The notes: a model not told the origin generated them from the sequence alone. DNA of 64,000 nucleotides from Embiotoca jacksoni (GCA_022577435.1 JAKOON010000013.1:471001-535000), one strand, 5' to 3'. Numbered from the stretch's first letter, positions 1 through 12,105 are shown. A program made the numbers and translations.

Positions 1-606
1 AAAACATCAGGAAAAGACAGAAAAAAAAGTCCAAACAGAGGTTGTTTTTTTTCACAATGAATCAAAACCAAGATCTTTCCCAAATCTCATAGCCTCATCT
101 CCAAGATGAGAAAATGTCATGCTTCATACATCCAGTCCGTGGTTATCGAAATGTAATTGGGAAAACAATTTAGTCATATCTAAAAACAGAAGTTCCAGGA
201 GCGGATGACTGACGCGCAGAAAAAAAAAGAAGAGCAGCTCTTCTAGTAGGTTGAACGATCTGATCTCCGGGGAGGCGAGTCATTCAGTCTGCAGGGTGAA
301 CGAGCAGCTTTCAGGGAAATGATGCAAAAACCAGGAAACGGATGACTTCATCAGATGGGCTGCTTGTTTCTAGAACAGCACTAATGAACCGATTTATCTC
401 CCGATCGTTTCTGATCAAGTATCGCGTTTGATATCGACGACCTTTTTAACCATGATTGAGCTGTCGACATCCTGTGTTTGTTTGTTTGTTTGTTTATTTA
501 GATCCGTGTTAGCCTTTTGCATGGCAGCATCTACTCTTCCTGGAGTCTTCATATTTCACACAGTGACAATACAAATCACTACAGTTAATGGTGCGTTCAG
601 GCAGCT

Positions 607-1093
607 GGGAAGTGGGAAAGTTCCCACTTGGTAACCTCCAACTTTTCCAGTTGAGAGCGTTCACATGACAACAACAAAAAGGCAATGGCAACAAAGTAAC
701 GGCAGCAAAGTAACGGCAAAAAGTATCGGCAGCAAAGTAACGGCAGTAAAGTAACGGCAACAAAGTAACGGCAGCAAAGTAAGTAACAGCGACAAAGTAA
801 CGGAAACAAGTAACGACCGCGTGGGTCGGCTGTTACCGTCATTGTCTGTCAACACAGTAATTAGGATTGTTATACGCCACAACACCCGGCTCCAACTACT
901 ACGACCTGAATTAACCGTAAACTGACTTCTTTTGGCGCTGACCATGTGCATCTCTTCCTTTCACCACAAACGTCGTCATGTCAAGTGACATCAGACCGAT
1001 TTCTCGGAGCTCTCAAAAACCTACGACTTTCCCACTTCCGACAGTCGTTCGGGTGATTTCTCCCACTCGGAGGTCGGAACTTTCCCACTTCCC
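607..1093. mobile_element. TIR-bounded non-autonomous element
   Basis: A perfect 17-base inverted repeat (GGGAAGTGGGAAAGTTC at 607-623 and its complement at 1077-1093) bounds 487 bases with no coding capacity. The inside holds an AAAGTAACGGCAGCA-type tandem array at about 683-813. This fits a MITE with an internal minisatellite; no target duplication could be assigned. Confidence 0.6.
683..813. repeat. 15-base tandem array (AAAGTAACGGCAGCA)
   Basis: About nine imperfect units inside the TIR-bounded element. Confidence 0.8.
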
Positions 1094-1530
1094 TATTTGC
1101 TTAAAAAAAAAGAAAAAAGAAAGCGATGCACTTGTTTAAAAAAAAATTGCACGAAATCAGCCCGGTGGCAAACAGTCGGAAACATGGTTTATGTCCGGAG
1201 AAACTCCAGCCACAAACACATTTTAATGAATAAGTGTGAAAGCAGGGAACGGTAGGGAGAAAGAAAAAAAACACAAACGTGCTCAGTCAACCAACAAATA
1301 CAAAATAAAGTTAAGAGAACAGGCCGGATACTCTGCCTCTCTCCCAAAGATAGCACATAATAAATTAGGTTTCTACCTCTGTAACTCCCCCCCCCCCCCC
1401 CTCCTGCCTCCATCACACACACACACACACACAGATAGCGGTAGACACTCTTATCTGTGAGCATTGGCAGCTCATAATGAGAGTGACTTCCTCTGCAGCC
1501 AGCGGTTGAGCTGTGCTGACAGCCTCTCAG

Positions 1531-1532
<2 letters not shown>

Positions 1533-1620
<88 letters not shown>
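1533..1620. repeat. (GT)44 microsatellite
   Basis: Uninterrupted GT run of 88 bases. Confidence 0.97.
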
Positions 1621-1621
<1 letters not shown>

Positions 1622-2477
1622 AGCACAGCAGGATTTGAAGTGCTTGACAAGCAGGGGTGTGTGCGTGTGTGTGGGGGGGACGCACACTTTACAGATGTTC
1701 TCACACTCTCAACACACACACACACAGACTCCACCGCGACTCCGCTTCAAGGTTGATTTGGGTGGTGTACGAGGGAGGAGGAGGAGGACGGAGACGCGTT
1801 TGAAGTCTTGACACATGGAAGAGACACAACGTGGAAGCTTTCGGTGCGTCGGGACTCGCGAGTGGGTGAAACATACAAGAGAAGCCAACTGGGAGGAGGA
1901 CAGAGCTTAAGGAGAGAGTTTAAGCCGAGCAGACGTCAGTACACAACGATTGTGGGGTGGTGGAGGTGGGAGGTGGTGGTGGTGGTGTGTGTGTGTGGGG
2001 GGGGGGGGGGGATTCATTACAAGCCAGGAGAACACGGCTGTGATTACTGCCGGTAGGACAAATCTTGGAACATGCAAAGGAGGGTTGGAGATAAATAGCT
2101 CAAACCTTTTTTTTTTTTTTTTTTAAGGAACAGCTCCTGGTTGTCCTTGACGAGTAAAGAGGACCGGAGACGAGAGTTCAAGTTAATTCCCTGAAAGAAA
2201 AAAAAAAAAAACTGCCCTGTTTACGATAAAGTTCTGAAGCACGAACCGCGGTCGGAGATAAATGCTAATATTATCACTTCAGAAGCAGCCGCAACAACTG
2301 GAAAAAAGGTCGCAGAGAAAATGATAGTCGTATAAAACTCATCTTTATTCATTGTGTTTCCTGGAATCTGTGATTCTCTTATCCCGGTTTTTCAACCCCG
2401 TCATTCACGTCAGGTCAGAGACGATTACACTCTCTTTGAGCACATTTTCCTACTCGTGCTAAATGACCAATGACGAT

Positions 2478-2512
2478 GATGACGATGATGATGATGATGA
2501 TGATGATGATGA
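2478..2512. repeat. (GAT)n microsatellite
   Basis: Trinucleotide run with one early interruption. Confidence 0.85.
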
Positions 2513-2834
2513 GAATGATAATAAGAAGACGGTCCCATCGCTGTGTAATCTGCCCAAAAAAAGGTCCCACTTCCCAGAAGCAGAAAAATGTTCCACGTTC
2601 TTTTAAGTGGAGGTTTGGACGTAGAAACTGAAAGCCGAGCGGTCGATACGAGCTGCGTATTTAATATGTTTACAGACAGTGAAAGTGCTGAAATGAAGAG
2701 ACACGAGACAAAAAAATCAAAATCAAACGACCTGCAGCAGCGAGTCGTTCATGAAAACCACCGTCCGTTTCTGCTTTCCATTTTCCAGCAACCGTTAAAT
2801 TCTACGTCCACTCAAATCTCACAAAAACGATGCT

Positions 2835-3578
2835 GCGTGTGTGTTTCTGTGTGTGTGTGTTTCTGTGTGTGTGTGTTTCTGTGTGTGTGTGTTTCTGTGT
2901 GTGTGTGTTTCTGTGTGCGTGTGTTTCTGTGTGTGTGTGTTTCTGTGTGTGTGTTTCTGCGTGTGTGTTTCTGTGTGTTTTTGTGTGTGTGCTTCTGCGT
3001 GTGTGTGTTTCTGTGTGTGTGTCCGTGTGTGTGTGTGTGTTTCTGTGTGTGTGTTTCTGCGTGTGTGTGTTTCTGTGTGTGTGTCCGTGTGTGTGTGTGT
3101 GTTTCTGTGTGTTTCTGTGTGTGTGTCCGTGTGTGTGTGTGTGTTTCTGTGTGTGTGTTTCTATTTCTGTGTGTTTCTGTGTGTGTTTCCGTGTGTGTGT
3201 GTGTGTGTTTCTGTGTGTGTGTGTTTCTGTGTGTTTCTGTGTGTGTGTCCGTGTGTGTTTCTGTGTGTGTGTGTTTCTGTGTGTTTCTGTGTGTGTGTCC
3301 GTGTGTGTTTCTGTGTGTGTGTTTCTATTTCTGTGTGTTTCTGTGTGTGTTTCCGTGTGTGTGTGTGTTTCTGTGTGTGTGTCCGTGTGTGTTTCTGTGT
3401 GTGTGTTTCTGTTTCTGTGTGTTTCTGTGTGTGTTTCCGTGTGTGTGTGTGTTTCTGCGTGTGTGTTTCTGTGTGTGTTTCCGTGTGTGTTTCTGTGTGT
3501 GTGTTTCTGTTTCTGTGTGTTTCTGTGTGTGTTTCCGTGTGTGTGTGTGTTTCTGTGTGTGTTTCCGTGTGTGTGTTT
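2835..3578. repeat. TG/TTTC compound minisatellite with higher-order structure
   Basis: About 740 bases made only of TG runs broken by TTTC, TCC, TTTCC and TGCG. A longer motif (TTTCTATTTCTGTG or TTTCTGTTTCTGTG, then TTTCTGTGTGTGTTTCCG) recurs near 3161, 3324, 3408 and 3504. Long open frames of Cys/Val or His/Thr repeats across it are artefacts. Confidence 0.95.
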
Positions 3579-4467
3579 CCCTTCCTGCATGGATCACTGA
3601 CTCATAAACATGGGAGACCGGTGAGGCGGCCATTTCATCTCGACTCTGTGCTCTCTCTCTCGCGGTGGGATTGAAGGTGATTTGTTTCGGGGGTTTTTCC
3701 CGGCCACCTTTTTGTTCACTGATTTTGACGAAGCTCTCGAAGTTCCAGAAAGAAAAATGTAACGCGTGCAAGCAAAAGAGATTCAGCTTGTCAAATCTCA
3801 CGCCGACGTACTTCTACGGTCGATGTGTTTCACGCGTGTTGCTCAATGTGAGATGAAACCAACAGCGGCTCCATAGGAAGAACTCAAGACATGAAAACAA
3901 GGTCGAGCTGCTGGAGAGAGGACGAAGAGGAGAAGATGAAGACGCTGAGATCAACAGCCGGATTAAAGGAAAAAAAAAAAAAAAAGTGAGTTCTTAATAT
4001 TTCCTTCCATTCAGCGGCTTCCAGATGTGACAGAACGAATATGATGGAGGTAGCAAACACCCGAGAGGAGCTACGTGAAAAAAACCTTTTAACACATTAC
4101 AATTGACAATTATCACCTAAAGAGAAAAAAAAACCCAAAGTGGTGACAGCTGCTTCCTGCTGCTGGATCTTAAAGAGAGAAGTAAAAGAGCTGAAAATAA
4201 TTAGCTGGATTAACCTCAGTGGCGCTGCTCTGTGTGTGCAAACAATTAGCTGGAAGGTTTGATCCCTTCTCATCACTGTTTTGTCAATGTTTTATACGTC
4301 TTGTACAAAGTGTGTGTTTCATAATTGAAATGATATTCTTCAAAAAAGTTCTTAAACGTGCAACGGCCGCTTCCAGAGATCGACAGTGACTCGTGATCAG
4401 AGATGACGACGACGACATGAGGAAAAATATGAGCGCCCCACCGGCATGCCGTTGGGGAACAGGTGTC

Positions 4468-4468
<1 letters not shown>

Positions 4469-4518
<50 letters not shown>

Positions 4519-4544
4519 CACTGTGTGTGTGTGTGTGTGTGTGT
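4469..4544. repeat. (GT)n microsatellite with one break
   Basis: Two GT runs separated by ATCACT. Confidence 0.95.
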
Positions 4545-5531
4545 TTGGGTGTCAGAGGAGATTAGAGGCTTCGGTCAGAGACGTGGGGTCGATCATGGTA
4601 TCACAGGATCAGCGTGGCCGCCCTATTGTTCCTATACAGCCGGGAGATCACCGAGTCGCAGCGCCTCACTGACATTCTTCAATTGTTGCACTATTTGCCC
4701 ACCGAGTGATGAACCTCTCACTATGAAACGCTCTTTTTATACCCAATCATGTTACTGATCTGTTGCCAGTTAATTTAATTAGTTGTGAAATGTGTGACGT
4801 GTTTTTTTTTTTTTTTTTTTGTCTTCACACAACTTTTTTTGAAACGAGTTGCTGCCATCAAATTCTAAATAAACCCCAAACATTCTCCATTTCCACATTT
4901 GATATGTTGTCGTTGGTCTAATTGCGATTAAATATGGGTTTATGAGAATTTCAAAATCACTGTGCTCTGTTGTTTATTTACATTTTACACCGCGTCCCAA
5001 CGTTGTATTATTTTGGGTATTTTCCGGTTTAAACGTGAAGTTAATGTAGAAAATGTGCAGGTGATTAAAAACAAAAGACCAAAACAAAGAGACTTGCACT
5101 CAAAATATTCTCCAATATAAAGTTGGGCGCAGAAACAAGGCCTAACATCTGCAACTGAGACTCCCCCAGAGAAAGCTTTTCGTTTTGTTCCCTTTCAGAC
5201 GATGTGTGTCGTGGCTTTTTTTTTTTTTTCCCCTCGCTCAGTTCAGCGAGCTGAAACATACCAGACTGTCTGAGCGATCAGAAAAGGCTCTCATCATTTC
5301 TGCCGTCTCCCGTCACCTCGCCCTCCCTTTCATTTACACAACGGAGCAGAAGAGGCAGAGCGACCTCCTGCTCGCTGTCCTCTCATCTCCTCACCTTGCT
5401 ATCCACTGATTAACCCTCTTCAGCTTCACCTCCATCCACTCGGTCGTTCCCACGCTCATCACCATTCACTCTGTTTCAATAAACTCTCTGATTCTTCTGT
5501 CCAGCAGCAGCAACAGTGAAAAAAAGAAAAC

Positions 5532-5800
5532 ACTTCGCAGCTTCCTCAGACGCCTCAATTTGAAAATGCGTTATGCCCCGCCCCCTTTCCTCGACGTAGC
5601 CAAGATGGCGACCGTTCATCGTGGAAAGTGTCTGTCGTTTTGGTTTTTGGAGCGTTTTGAGTGCATCGTCCTGGTACTTGTACTGACTGTTTCTGTACTC
5701 GACAGCGTGAACACACTGATGCGCTCAGAGTTAGTACGCAGGTACAACATCTGGAACACAAGTACAACATCTGGAACACAAGTACAACATCTGGAACACA
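5532..5800 (-). repeat. VNTR-bearing dispersed repeat, copy 1
   Basis: Three 20-base units (AGTACAACATCTGGAACACA) at 5741-5800 adjoin a body with GGCGGGGC, a CGACGTAGCCAAGATGGCGA block and GCAGCTTCCTCAGACGCCTC. The reverse complement matches the copy at 20121-20390 over its whole length. Confidence 0.8.
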
Positions 5801-6797
5801 GCAACAGTTCAGTGACAGACCCAGAGAACATAAACAGGCTTCTATAGACTAGCACCGAAAGACCTAATGGATAACGATGGTTCCCAAACAACGGGTCGTG
5901 GCCTTTGAAGGGGTCCCAAGATAAATCTGAAGGGATCACAGGATGATTGAGGGAAAAAAATAAAAAGATTCATCTGTTTATGTTTTCTGACTTTTCCTTT
6001 TTGAATAGTTTTCCCTCCTCAGCCTATAAAAACATGTCAATCAAACTTTTTGTGAAAGATTGCAATGAAAGTTTCACATGAAGATTCATTTGAAGGGATA
6101 ACAAGCCAAAAATGATGGAAACCGATAAGTCAACACACAAACACACACAAAAAAATAGCAATTCTGTTTGAGGCAGAAATGAGCAGTTAATCAACGTAAA
6201 AAGAGGCATTTAAAACGTAGACGGAGAGCTCGCCATCACTACAAGAACGACCACATACATCCGTCTCCGACCGTCGAGTGGCAGCACCTGCCTGCCATGT
6301 GAACTACGACCCCGTCGCACACACACAGTTTCAGCACTGACGGCACGGCTGGCATATTAACAGCCAGAAAACATACGGCGTTCTCCTTTTAAAGTCCACC
6401 CCGTCTTCTCCAGAGAGCAGTCAGACGAATGAACAGGCTTTACAGGAGGAAAAATAAATAAATATAAATCTGCATCCTCAAATCTTGTGTTTCTATAGCG
6501 GCAAATTGATCCTGAAGTCGGAGCCTAGTCCAAAATTTTGATGTTCCTGTATCTCACCGCCCACATAATGATCTCACCCGACTGTGGGGGAAGAAGCATC
6601 GGTTTGAGAGCAAATCAGCTTTATTGTGAAATAAAAAAAATTTAAAAATGACAAGAGGAAACGGAAAGAAAAGAGTCCTCTCTATCAAAAGAGGGTCAAA
6701 CCATCAGCCTTGTTCTGTGAGGATGTGGAGGCAGAGGAGCACGCCGGTTCGATTGGACGCGGCTCTCGTCACCTGCGGTGTGATAATGAAAATGTAA

Positions 6798-6838
6798 GCA
6801 CACACGCACACGCACACGCACACGCACACGCACACGCA
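6798..6838. repeat. (CACACG)n microsatellite
   Basis: Hexamer CACACG repeated about seven times. Confidence 0.9.
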
Positions 6839-6960
6839 TGTCAGGCTCGCTAATACCCACAACAACTGTCTCCACCGTGGGGACCGAGGAGGACGTGCGA
6901 GCGGCCGTGAAGAGGGGAATAATACCGCCATCTAGAGGCCGGAGTCTGCAGCTCTGCCAC

Positions 6961-6961
<1 letters not shown>

Positions 6962-7026
<65 letters not shown>
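6962..7026. repeat. (CA)32 microsatellite
   Basis: Uninterrupted CA run. Confidence 0.97.
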
Positions 7027-7029
<3 letters not shown>

Positions 7030-7345
7030 CTCCGAGCAGCGTAAAAAAAAAATGCTCGTCACGCTTTCACAGAAACTACTCACTCTTTCTCAACAAGTGG
7101 ATTCAAACAGCCAGAAACAGGAAGACGGCAACAACGACACAGAGCCCCCCCCCCCCCACCACCACCACCACCACACCCCATTCAGCATCTATCCACTGCT
7201 TGATGACACTCAGAAGAACTATAGCTCCCCCCCCTCCCCCCCATGCAAGGTCACTTCCAGCCAGCATGCGATACTGCTGGGGTGAGAACAAGGAGGAAAG
7301 AGAGAGAGAGGGGGACAGATAGTGGAGAGGAGGAGGAAGAGGAGG

Positions 7346-7375
7346 GTGTGTGTGTGTGTGGGGGGGGGGGGGGGG
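7346..7375. repeat. GT run followed by a 16-base G tract
   Basis: Simple repeat with a poly-G tail, inside a gfra1 intron. Confidence 0.9.
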
Positions 7376-7539
7376 TAAATACTTGACACACACACAGATA
7401 ACCTTCGATGAGAGGCATGCACACAGCTGGGAGCGCCAAAAAAAAAACAGATCTCAACTGAGAGACGGGTGACCAACGGGAAAAATCACAAAAAATGTTT
7501 TTTTTAAAAAGTAGGAAAAGACAGAAGCGTAAGTCTTAC

Positions 7540-7620
7540 CGATGATGGGGGCCAGACGGAAGATGTCGGACAGACGGCTGTTCACGGGCTCATACGGAGA
7601 ATCCTCCAAGAAGTCGTTAC
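7540..7620 (-). CDS. gfra1: gfra1 coding exon 3 (domain 1 to 2 linker)
   Basis: The exon is 81 bases, acceptor CTCTGCAG|GTAAC and donor ATCG|GTAAGA. It encodes NDFLEDSPYEPVNSRLSDIF followed by RLAPII. In mammals a 15-base alternative exon (DVFQQ) follows; I could not locate a counterpart in this window. Confidence 0.92.
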
Positions 7621-7717
7621 CTGCAGAGGAGGAGAGACGACAACAACAACATGTTAAATAAGATTGTTTACCATCCATCACCCCCCGCCCCCCTTTACAT
7701 CGGCCTGCATGTGACCA

Positions 7718-7750
<33 letters not shown>

Positions 7751-8106
7751 GGGGGGGGGGGGGTATTTGGGTCAGTCGATATCCAACGCTGGCACACAGC
7801 CACACGCTTGATTAGGCAGGTTGGTCAACTGGGTTGTGCAACTGGAAGTCTGGACTGGCTGACGGATGAGCATGGATGCATTTTTAGGGACTAAAAGCCC
7901 CCCCCCCCCCCATCCCGACACCCACCCACTATGATCAACACTTTAAGATGGCCCAGCCAGCGCTGAGAGGGCTTCACGCTCCATTAACCCTCCAAGGAAA
8001 AGTGATTTAGGAGGTCAGAAAAGTATATCTCCTGGCCTCTGTAGGCCCAAGACAGAGGCCGAAATCTGAATGAAAAGTTGTCACATGATCACATCGCTTG
8101 TGTAGT

Positions 8107-8171
<65 letters not shown>

Positions 8172-9430
8172 TGGTCCAGCAGGGATTGGGGGAGGGAAGG
8201 AGTATTAGTGGGAGGAGCTGGAGTAACTAATCATCTTGCTCCTTTTACAGGACAGATCAAAAAACTGTGAGAGGAATGTTCATTTCAGATGAACTATAGC
8301 TGCAGGGTGAATGGAGCAGCCAACCCCCCCCACCCCCTCCACACCCCCCAAAAATAATACAAAAAAACCCTGAGGGACTTTGTGTGGCATCCCCCCCAGA
8401 AAATAACTGTCTGTGCTGTTTCTTTTATTCTCTGACAGATAGATCAGCTCTAAATCTGTATAACTTCAGGGGGCTGAAGGGGGGCAAAACAAAAAGTTCC
8501 CAGAAAATGTTGCAGCCCACCTTGTAACGTCTGATAGATCCCCCAGTAGATGCGCAGGCAGTTCTTCTCCTTCTTCATGCCCCGTTTACATCGGCAGTTG
8601 TACAGCGGGCTCTGCTTCAGCGCGTCCATGGCGCTCCGGCACTCGTCCTTCGCCTCCAGGCCGGCCACCAGGCTGAAGTTGGTCTCCTTGCCGCCGGCCG
8701 CGCACTGCCTCATCGTGCGGTACTTGGTGCTGCACCCTTGCTCCTTCATACACTGCTCGTTGGCCCTCACGCAGTCCAGCCGGGCGGCCCCCGCGCGCAG
8801 ACTCTCCTCCGCGGAACACATCTGCACATCTAGCGGGGTGGAGGTGACAGAAGTGGTGTTTAATAAAAAAAAACAAAAAACAAAAAAAAACACAAGACTA
8901 ATGAGGCTCTTTTCGTGTGTCTGTTGCTTGCTCACGTCTTCTTCACTGGGAACATTAAAAGCTTAAGCTTGCTTTCAGGGATTAAAATATCATACAGAGA
9001 TGAGCTTTTCATACAAGGTCGCCATAAAATGATCCATAGAGGCTGAAAACACTAATTGACATTAGTTACTGGAACCACTTTGATCCACGCTGTCAGTTCT
9101 CTGACAGTTTCAACCAGACCGAATGGAAACAGTTGATGAAACATTTCTAACTCTTGTTGGATGAGGCAGTACCAGCTCCTGATTGACTTTTTTTAATTTT
9201 TTTTTTTGAATCAGTTTGGACTCCTGTCCACGGAGCCGAACCACGCTGCAGACTCTCCCGGCAGCCTCTGCAGGCTTCCTCGTATTACTGTTAACAGGAA
9301 TCTCGCTACTAAAACATGACACATAATACATTTGGCATTTTTCGTATTAAAACGAGCAGCTTGCTGGCGCCTATATCAAGTCCAACTCACCTAAAAGAGG
9401 CAGAAGAACATACAGCACCGCGAGGATCAT
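7540..9430 (-). CDS. gfra1: GDNF family receptor alpha-1, 5' coding part (exons 1-3, partial gene)
   Basis: GFRA1 is the GPI-anchored co-receptor that binds GDNF and presents it to the RET tyrosine kinase at the neuronal surface. Three minus-strand exons (9430-9391, 8829-8521, 7620-7540) join in phase (phase 1 at both junctions and at the last donor) to about 143 residues. They give a hydrophobic signal peptide starting MILAVLYVLLPLL, then the cysteine-rich first domain with STKYRTMRQC, ETNFSL (a possible N-glycosylation site), EAKDECRSAM, NCRCKRGMKKEKNC and RIYW, then the linker EDSPYEPVNSRLSDIFR. ETNFSL and KKEKNCLRIYW are GFRA1-like rather than GFRA2-like. Later domains and the GPI signal must lie beyond position 1: no further exon was found in 1-7539. 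The paralogue (a or b) cannot be told from this. The gene is divergent from ccdc172, as in human. Confidence 0.95.
7721..7763. repeat. GT run followed by a 16-base G tract
   Basis: Simple repeat in gfra1 intron 2, same design as at 7346. Confidence 0.9.
8109..8168. repeat. (GT)30 microsatellite
   Basis: Uninterrupted GT run in gfra1 intron 2. Confidence 0.97.
8521..8829 (-). CDS. gfra1: gfra1 coding exon 2 (first cysteine-rich domain)
   Basis: The exon is 309 bases, entered by CCGCTAG| and left by CAAG|GTGGGC, phase 1 at both ends. It encodes nine cysteines of domain 1, the ETNFSL sequon and the basic motif CRCKRGMKKEKNC. It is GC-rich compared with the surrounding introns, as expected for coding sequence here. 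Confidence 0.95.
9391..9430 (-). CDS. gfra1: gfra1 coding exon 1 (signal peptide)
   Basis: The start codon is the reverse complement of 9428-9430. Thirteen codons (MILAVLYVLLPLL) plus one base are followed by a strong donor, AG|GTGAGT. The split codon G+AT gives Asp, so the junction reads PLLD as in other vertebrate GFRA1 proteins. The exon is too short to stand out as an open reading frame and was found by looking for the missing signal peptide. Confidence 0.88.
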
Positions 9431-9834
9431 CGTTCTCCTTTTGGCACGTGAAAAACACACACACAAAAAAAACCTTTTTGCAGGAACGTAATGTGTGCGA
9501 AGTAAAAAAAAAAAAAAAGAATAAAAAAAGAGACTTTTAGTTTAATTCCCAGGGTACTTCCACTGTATTGAAATCCATTGTAAAGCGTGTAGCAGTGCGC
9601 GCTCCGCTGTAGACACAGAACAGATCCAGCTCGAGAATTAATTCCTCCTCCAAAAGAAGAAGAAGAAAAACAAAAAAAAGTGTCCAGTTCCGATCTTATA
9701 CCAACAAAAAAAACCAAAAAAAAAAAAAAGAAAAGAAGAAGAAGCACTTGTTTCTTTTATTTCCCCCTTTTTTTTTTCTTTCTTTTTTTTTCCCGGGGCT
9801 GGTGGTCGTCTCAAAGCCAGGAGACAAAAGACAA

Positions 9835-9985
9835 GGGGGGAATCAGCAGCAGCGAAAACGGGCGAGTGTCCTCCAAGTCCAGCCAGTGGGATGCTTTGCG
9901 TCTGAGCGCGCGCAGCCAACTGGAGACCCACTGCTGTCTGCAGCGCGTTCAGCCCGCGTGCACCCCCCTTCTCTCGCGCGCTAAC
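9835..9985 (-). promoter_or_regulatory. GC/CpG-rich upstream region of gfra1, probable 5' UTR or promoter
   Basis: This block 0.4-0.55 kb upstream of the gfra1 start codon is rich in CG (GCGCGC runs, GCGTTCAGCCCGCG), unlike the AT-rich flanks. Its place and composition fit the first exon or promoter of gfra1. No TATA box or transcription start can be fixed from sequence alone. Confidence 0.35.
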
Positions 9986-11570
9986 CAAGTACAGTAATCT
10001 TATGAATTTACCATGAAAGACCTTTTCTCCATCACAACAAAAGCTCGCTCCCTTTTTAACGCAGCACAGAAAGTAAAACGGTTATTAGCCGAAGATTACA
10101 AATGCATTTCTTTAGGGATGTTTTGTAATCCTTTTTTTAATTTTTTTTATTTCGAGTAAACTTTTCAGTTTTAGTGAATGAATCTGAACGAGCTTTTTAG
10201 TCTATTAAAAATGCACGATGAGGACACATTTGTTCTGAAATGAAACACCGACCAACCCTCTTGCATGTGCATGCGTGTGTGTGTGTGGGCTGCTTTTAAC
10301 ATTTGAACTGACAGCCACAGGGGCAAAGAGCACGACTCCTCTTCTCGTTTTTTCATGGCATGATTAATATAGCAGCAGAAAGCTCAGGTGGCAGTTTCGT
10401 CAGACGTGGACCACCTCCTCTCTGCTCCTCTCGGAGAATGGACACATGGCAAGCCCCCTTTTTCATGATATTTCAAGCATGTGTGTTTGTATGCGTGCGT
10501 GTGTGTGTGTGTGTGTGTGTGGCTCCTCCCCAGCCTCTGCTTGTCATGTTAATCTCATTTGCAAAAAAAACCCACAAAAAAAACTGTTACGCAACAGTGG
10601 CTGTCAACTGTTGGAGAGAGTAGACTGCTAAGTATCTGGGTAAATGGCGCGCACACACACACACACACACACGTTTCTGGAGGTATAAAATAAAGTGCCA
10701 ACTATAAATATATGTTTTAGCTCCTCTGCACTGAGAGGGGAAAAAAAAGAAAAAGAAAAAAGAAACTGCCCTCAGACGTCACGGAGGAGAGTGGACACAT
10801 GAGAGACTGCCGCCATCTGTTGGTGATGTTCAAGAAAAAAGGGGCACGATGTGCCTTCACAATCTATATTTCATGCAAGAATCCGACATCAATTTATTGT
10901 CAATTCATTATCATAAAAAAAAAAATTTAATTTTTTTTTTAAAAAAACAGGGATGATGCATAACTCTCCCTGCAGCCCATATGGTGTAATCCCACTCGGC
11001 TAAAAAACAAAAAAGAAGCATACAGCTGAACCAATCAGGCATTAGATGCATTCAGAGATCATCTTATTAGATGATCACTGAAAAAAAACCCTCCTGTATT
11101 GAAAATGAAGTCGTGAAGATGAGGTGGGTAGAGATGAATTAACCTCTGCAGAGTGCAGTCACTTAAAAAAAAAAAAAAAGCCTTTCAGTTGTGTTAAAAA
11201 GAACATGGGAACAATTGAAGGAGGGCTCAGACTGCTATATGTGGGATAATTGTCTGCTTTTTACAATCTGATGACTCAGCTGTTCTAAAAGTCTCCAAAG
11301 GGAAACCTGCCAGTCTCAGTCTGGTGAGTTATGAACAAAAAAAGCTTAATCAATACGTGATATTAATTTAGCAAATGAATGTCAGGATGATGTAAGTCCC
11401 TCCCAGGACTGTTAATGCGATTCATGGCACCGAACCGGATCAGAAGCTTTTTCTTTTTTAATTTCTTTCTTTTTAGCTCCAGTTTAGTGAAAGCTGGGAC
11501 AAAACATTGGTCAAAAGTCAAGGGATTTTTTTTTTTGTGACAAATGCACCCAAGTGGGTCCATGAATTGC

Positions 11571-11870
11571 TGGTGTTAACTGATGTTAACTGGTGTTAAC
11601 TGGTGTTAACTGATGTTAATTGGTGTTAACTGGTATTAATTGGTGTTAACTGGTGTTAACTGGTGTTAATTGGTGTTAATTGGTGTTAACTGATGGTAAT
11701 TGGTGTTAACTGGTGTTAATTGGTGTTAACTGATGTTAATTGGTGTTAACTGGTGTTAATTGGTGTTAACTGATGGTAATTGGTGTTAACTGGTGTTAAT
11801 TGGTGTTAACTGATGTTAATTGGTGTTAACTGGTGTTAATTGGTGTTAACTGATGGTAATTGGTGTTAAC
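11571..11870. repeat. 30-unit 10-bp minisatellite (TGGTGTTAAC) with 80-bp higher-order period
   Basis: Exactly thirty 10-base units with no indel. Variants TGATGTTAAT, TGATGGTAAT and TGGTGTTAAT alternate, and 11691-11770 is identical to 11771-11850, showing block-wise 80-base duplication. Confidence 0.97.
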
Positions 11871-12105
11871 TGATGCTTCATCCACTACGTTCATTAATGG
11901 ATAGATTGCTGCACATGTTATTTTTCGCCAGTTCTTTTTTTTTTTACTTTTTTTTTTTTTTTTTTAGGTTTTACAAAATTACATCTGGTAAAGTTTCGAC
12001 TCTTTTCAAGTAGTAAAAGTGTAAAATAAAATACAGTGGTTATTTTATTAAACGGGAAAATTAGCGATACGTAACGAAAACAAACCGACCGGTGTCAGCC
12101 GCGGT

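Larger units (their letters stand above)
1..7539. other. presumed gfra1 intron continuing past the left edge
   Basis: No exon with coding character was found. The stretch holds a TIR-bounded element (607-1093), GT and CA microsatellites, a long TG/TTTC array (2835-3578), a dispersed repeat with a small minisatellite (5532-5800) and a CTCF-like motif (6925-6938). It is assigned to gfra1 because exon 3 ends with a good donor and most of the protein is still missing. Confidence 0.6.

Noticed and set aside
2588..3801. Long open frames of Cys/Val or His/Thr repeats
   Set aside because: Pure TG/CA simple repeat is open in several frames at once; the residues are a by-product of the dinucleotide.
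8550..8966. 138-residue plus-strand frame over gfra1 exon 2
   Set aside because: Antisense shadow of the GC-rich gfra1 exon.
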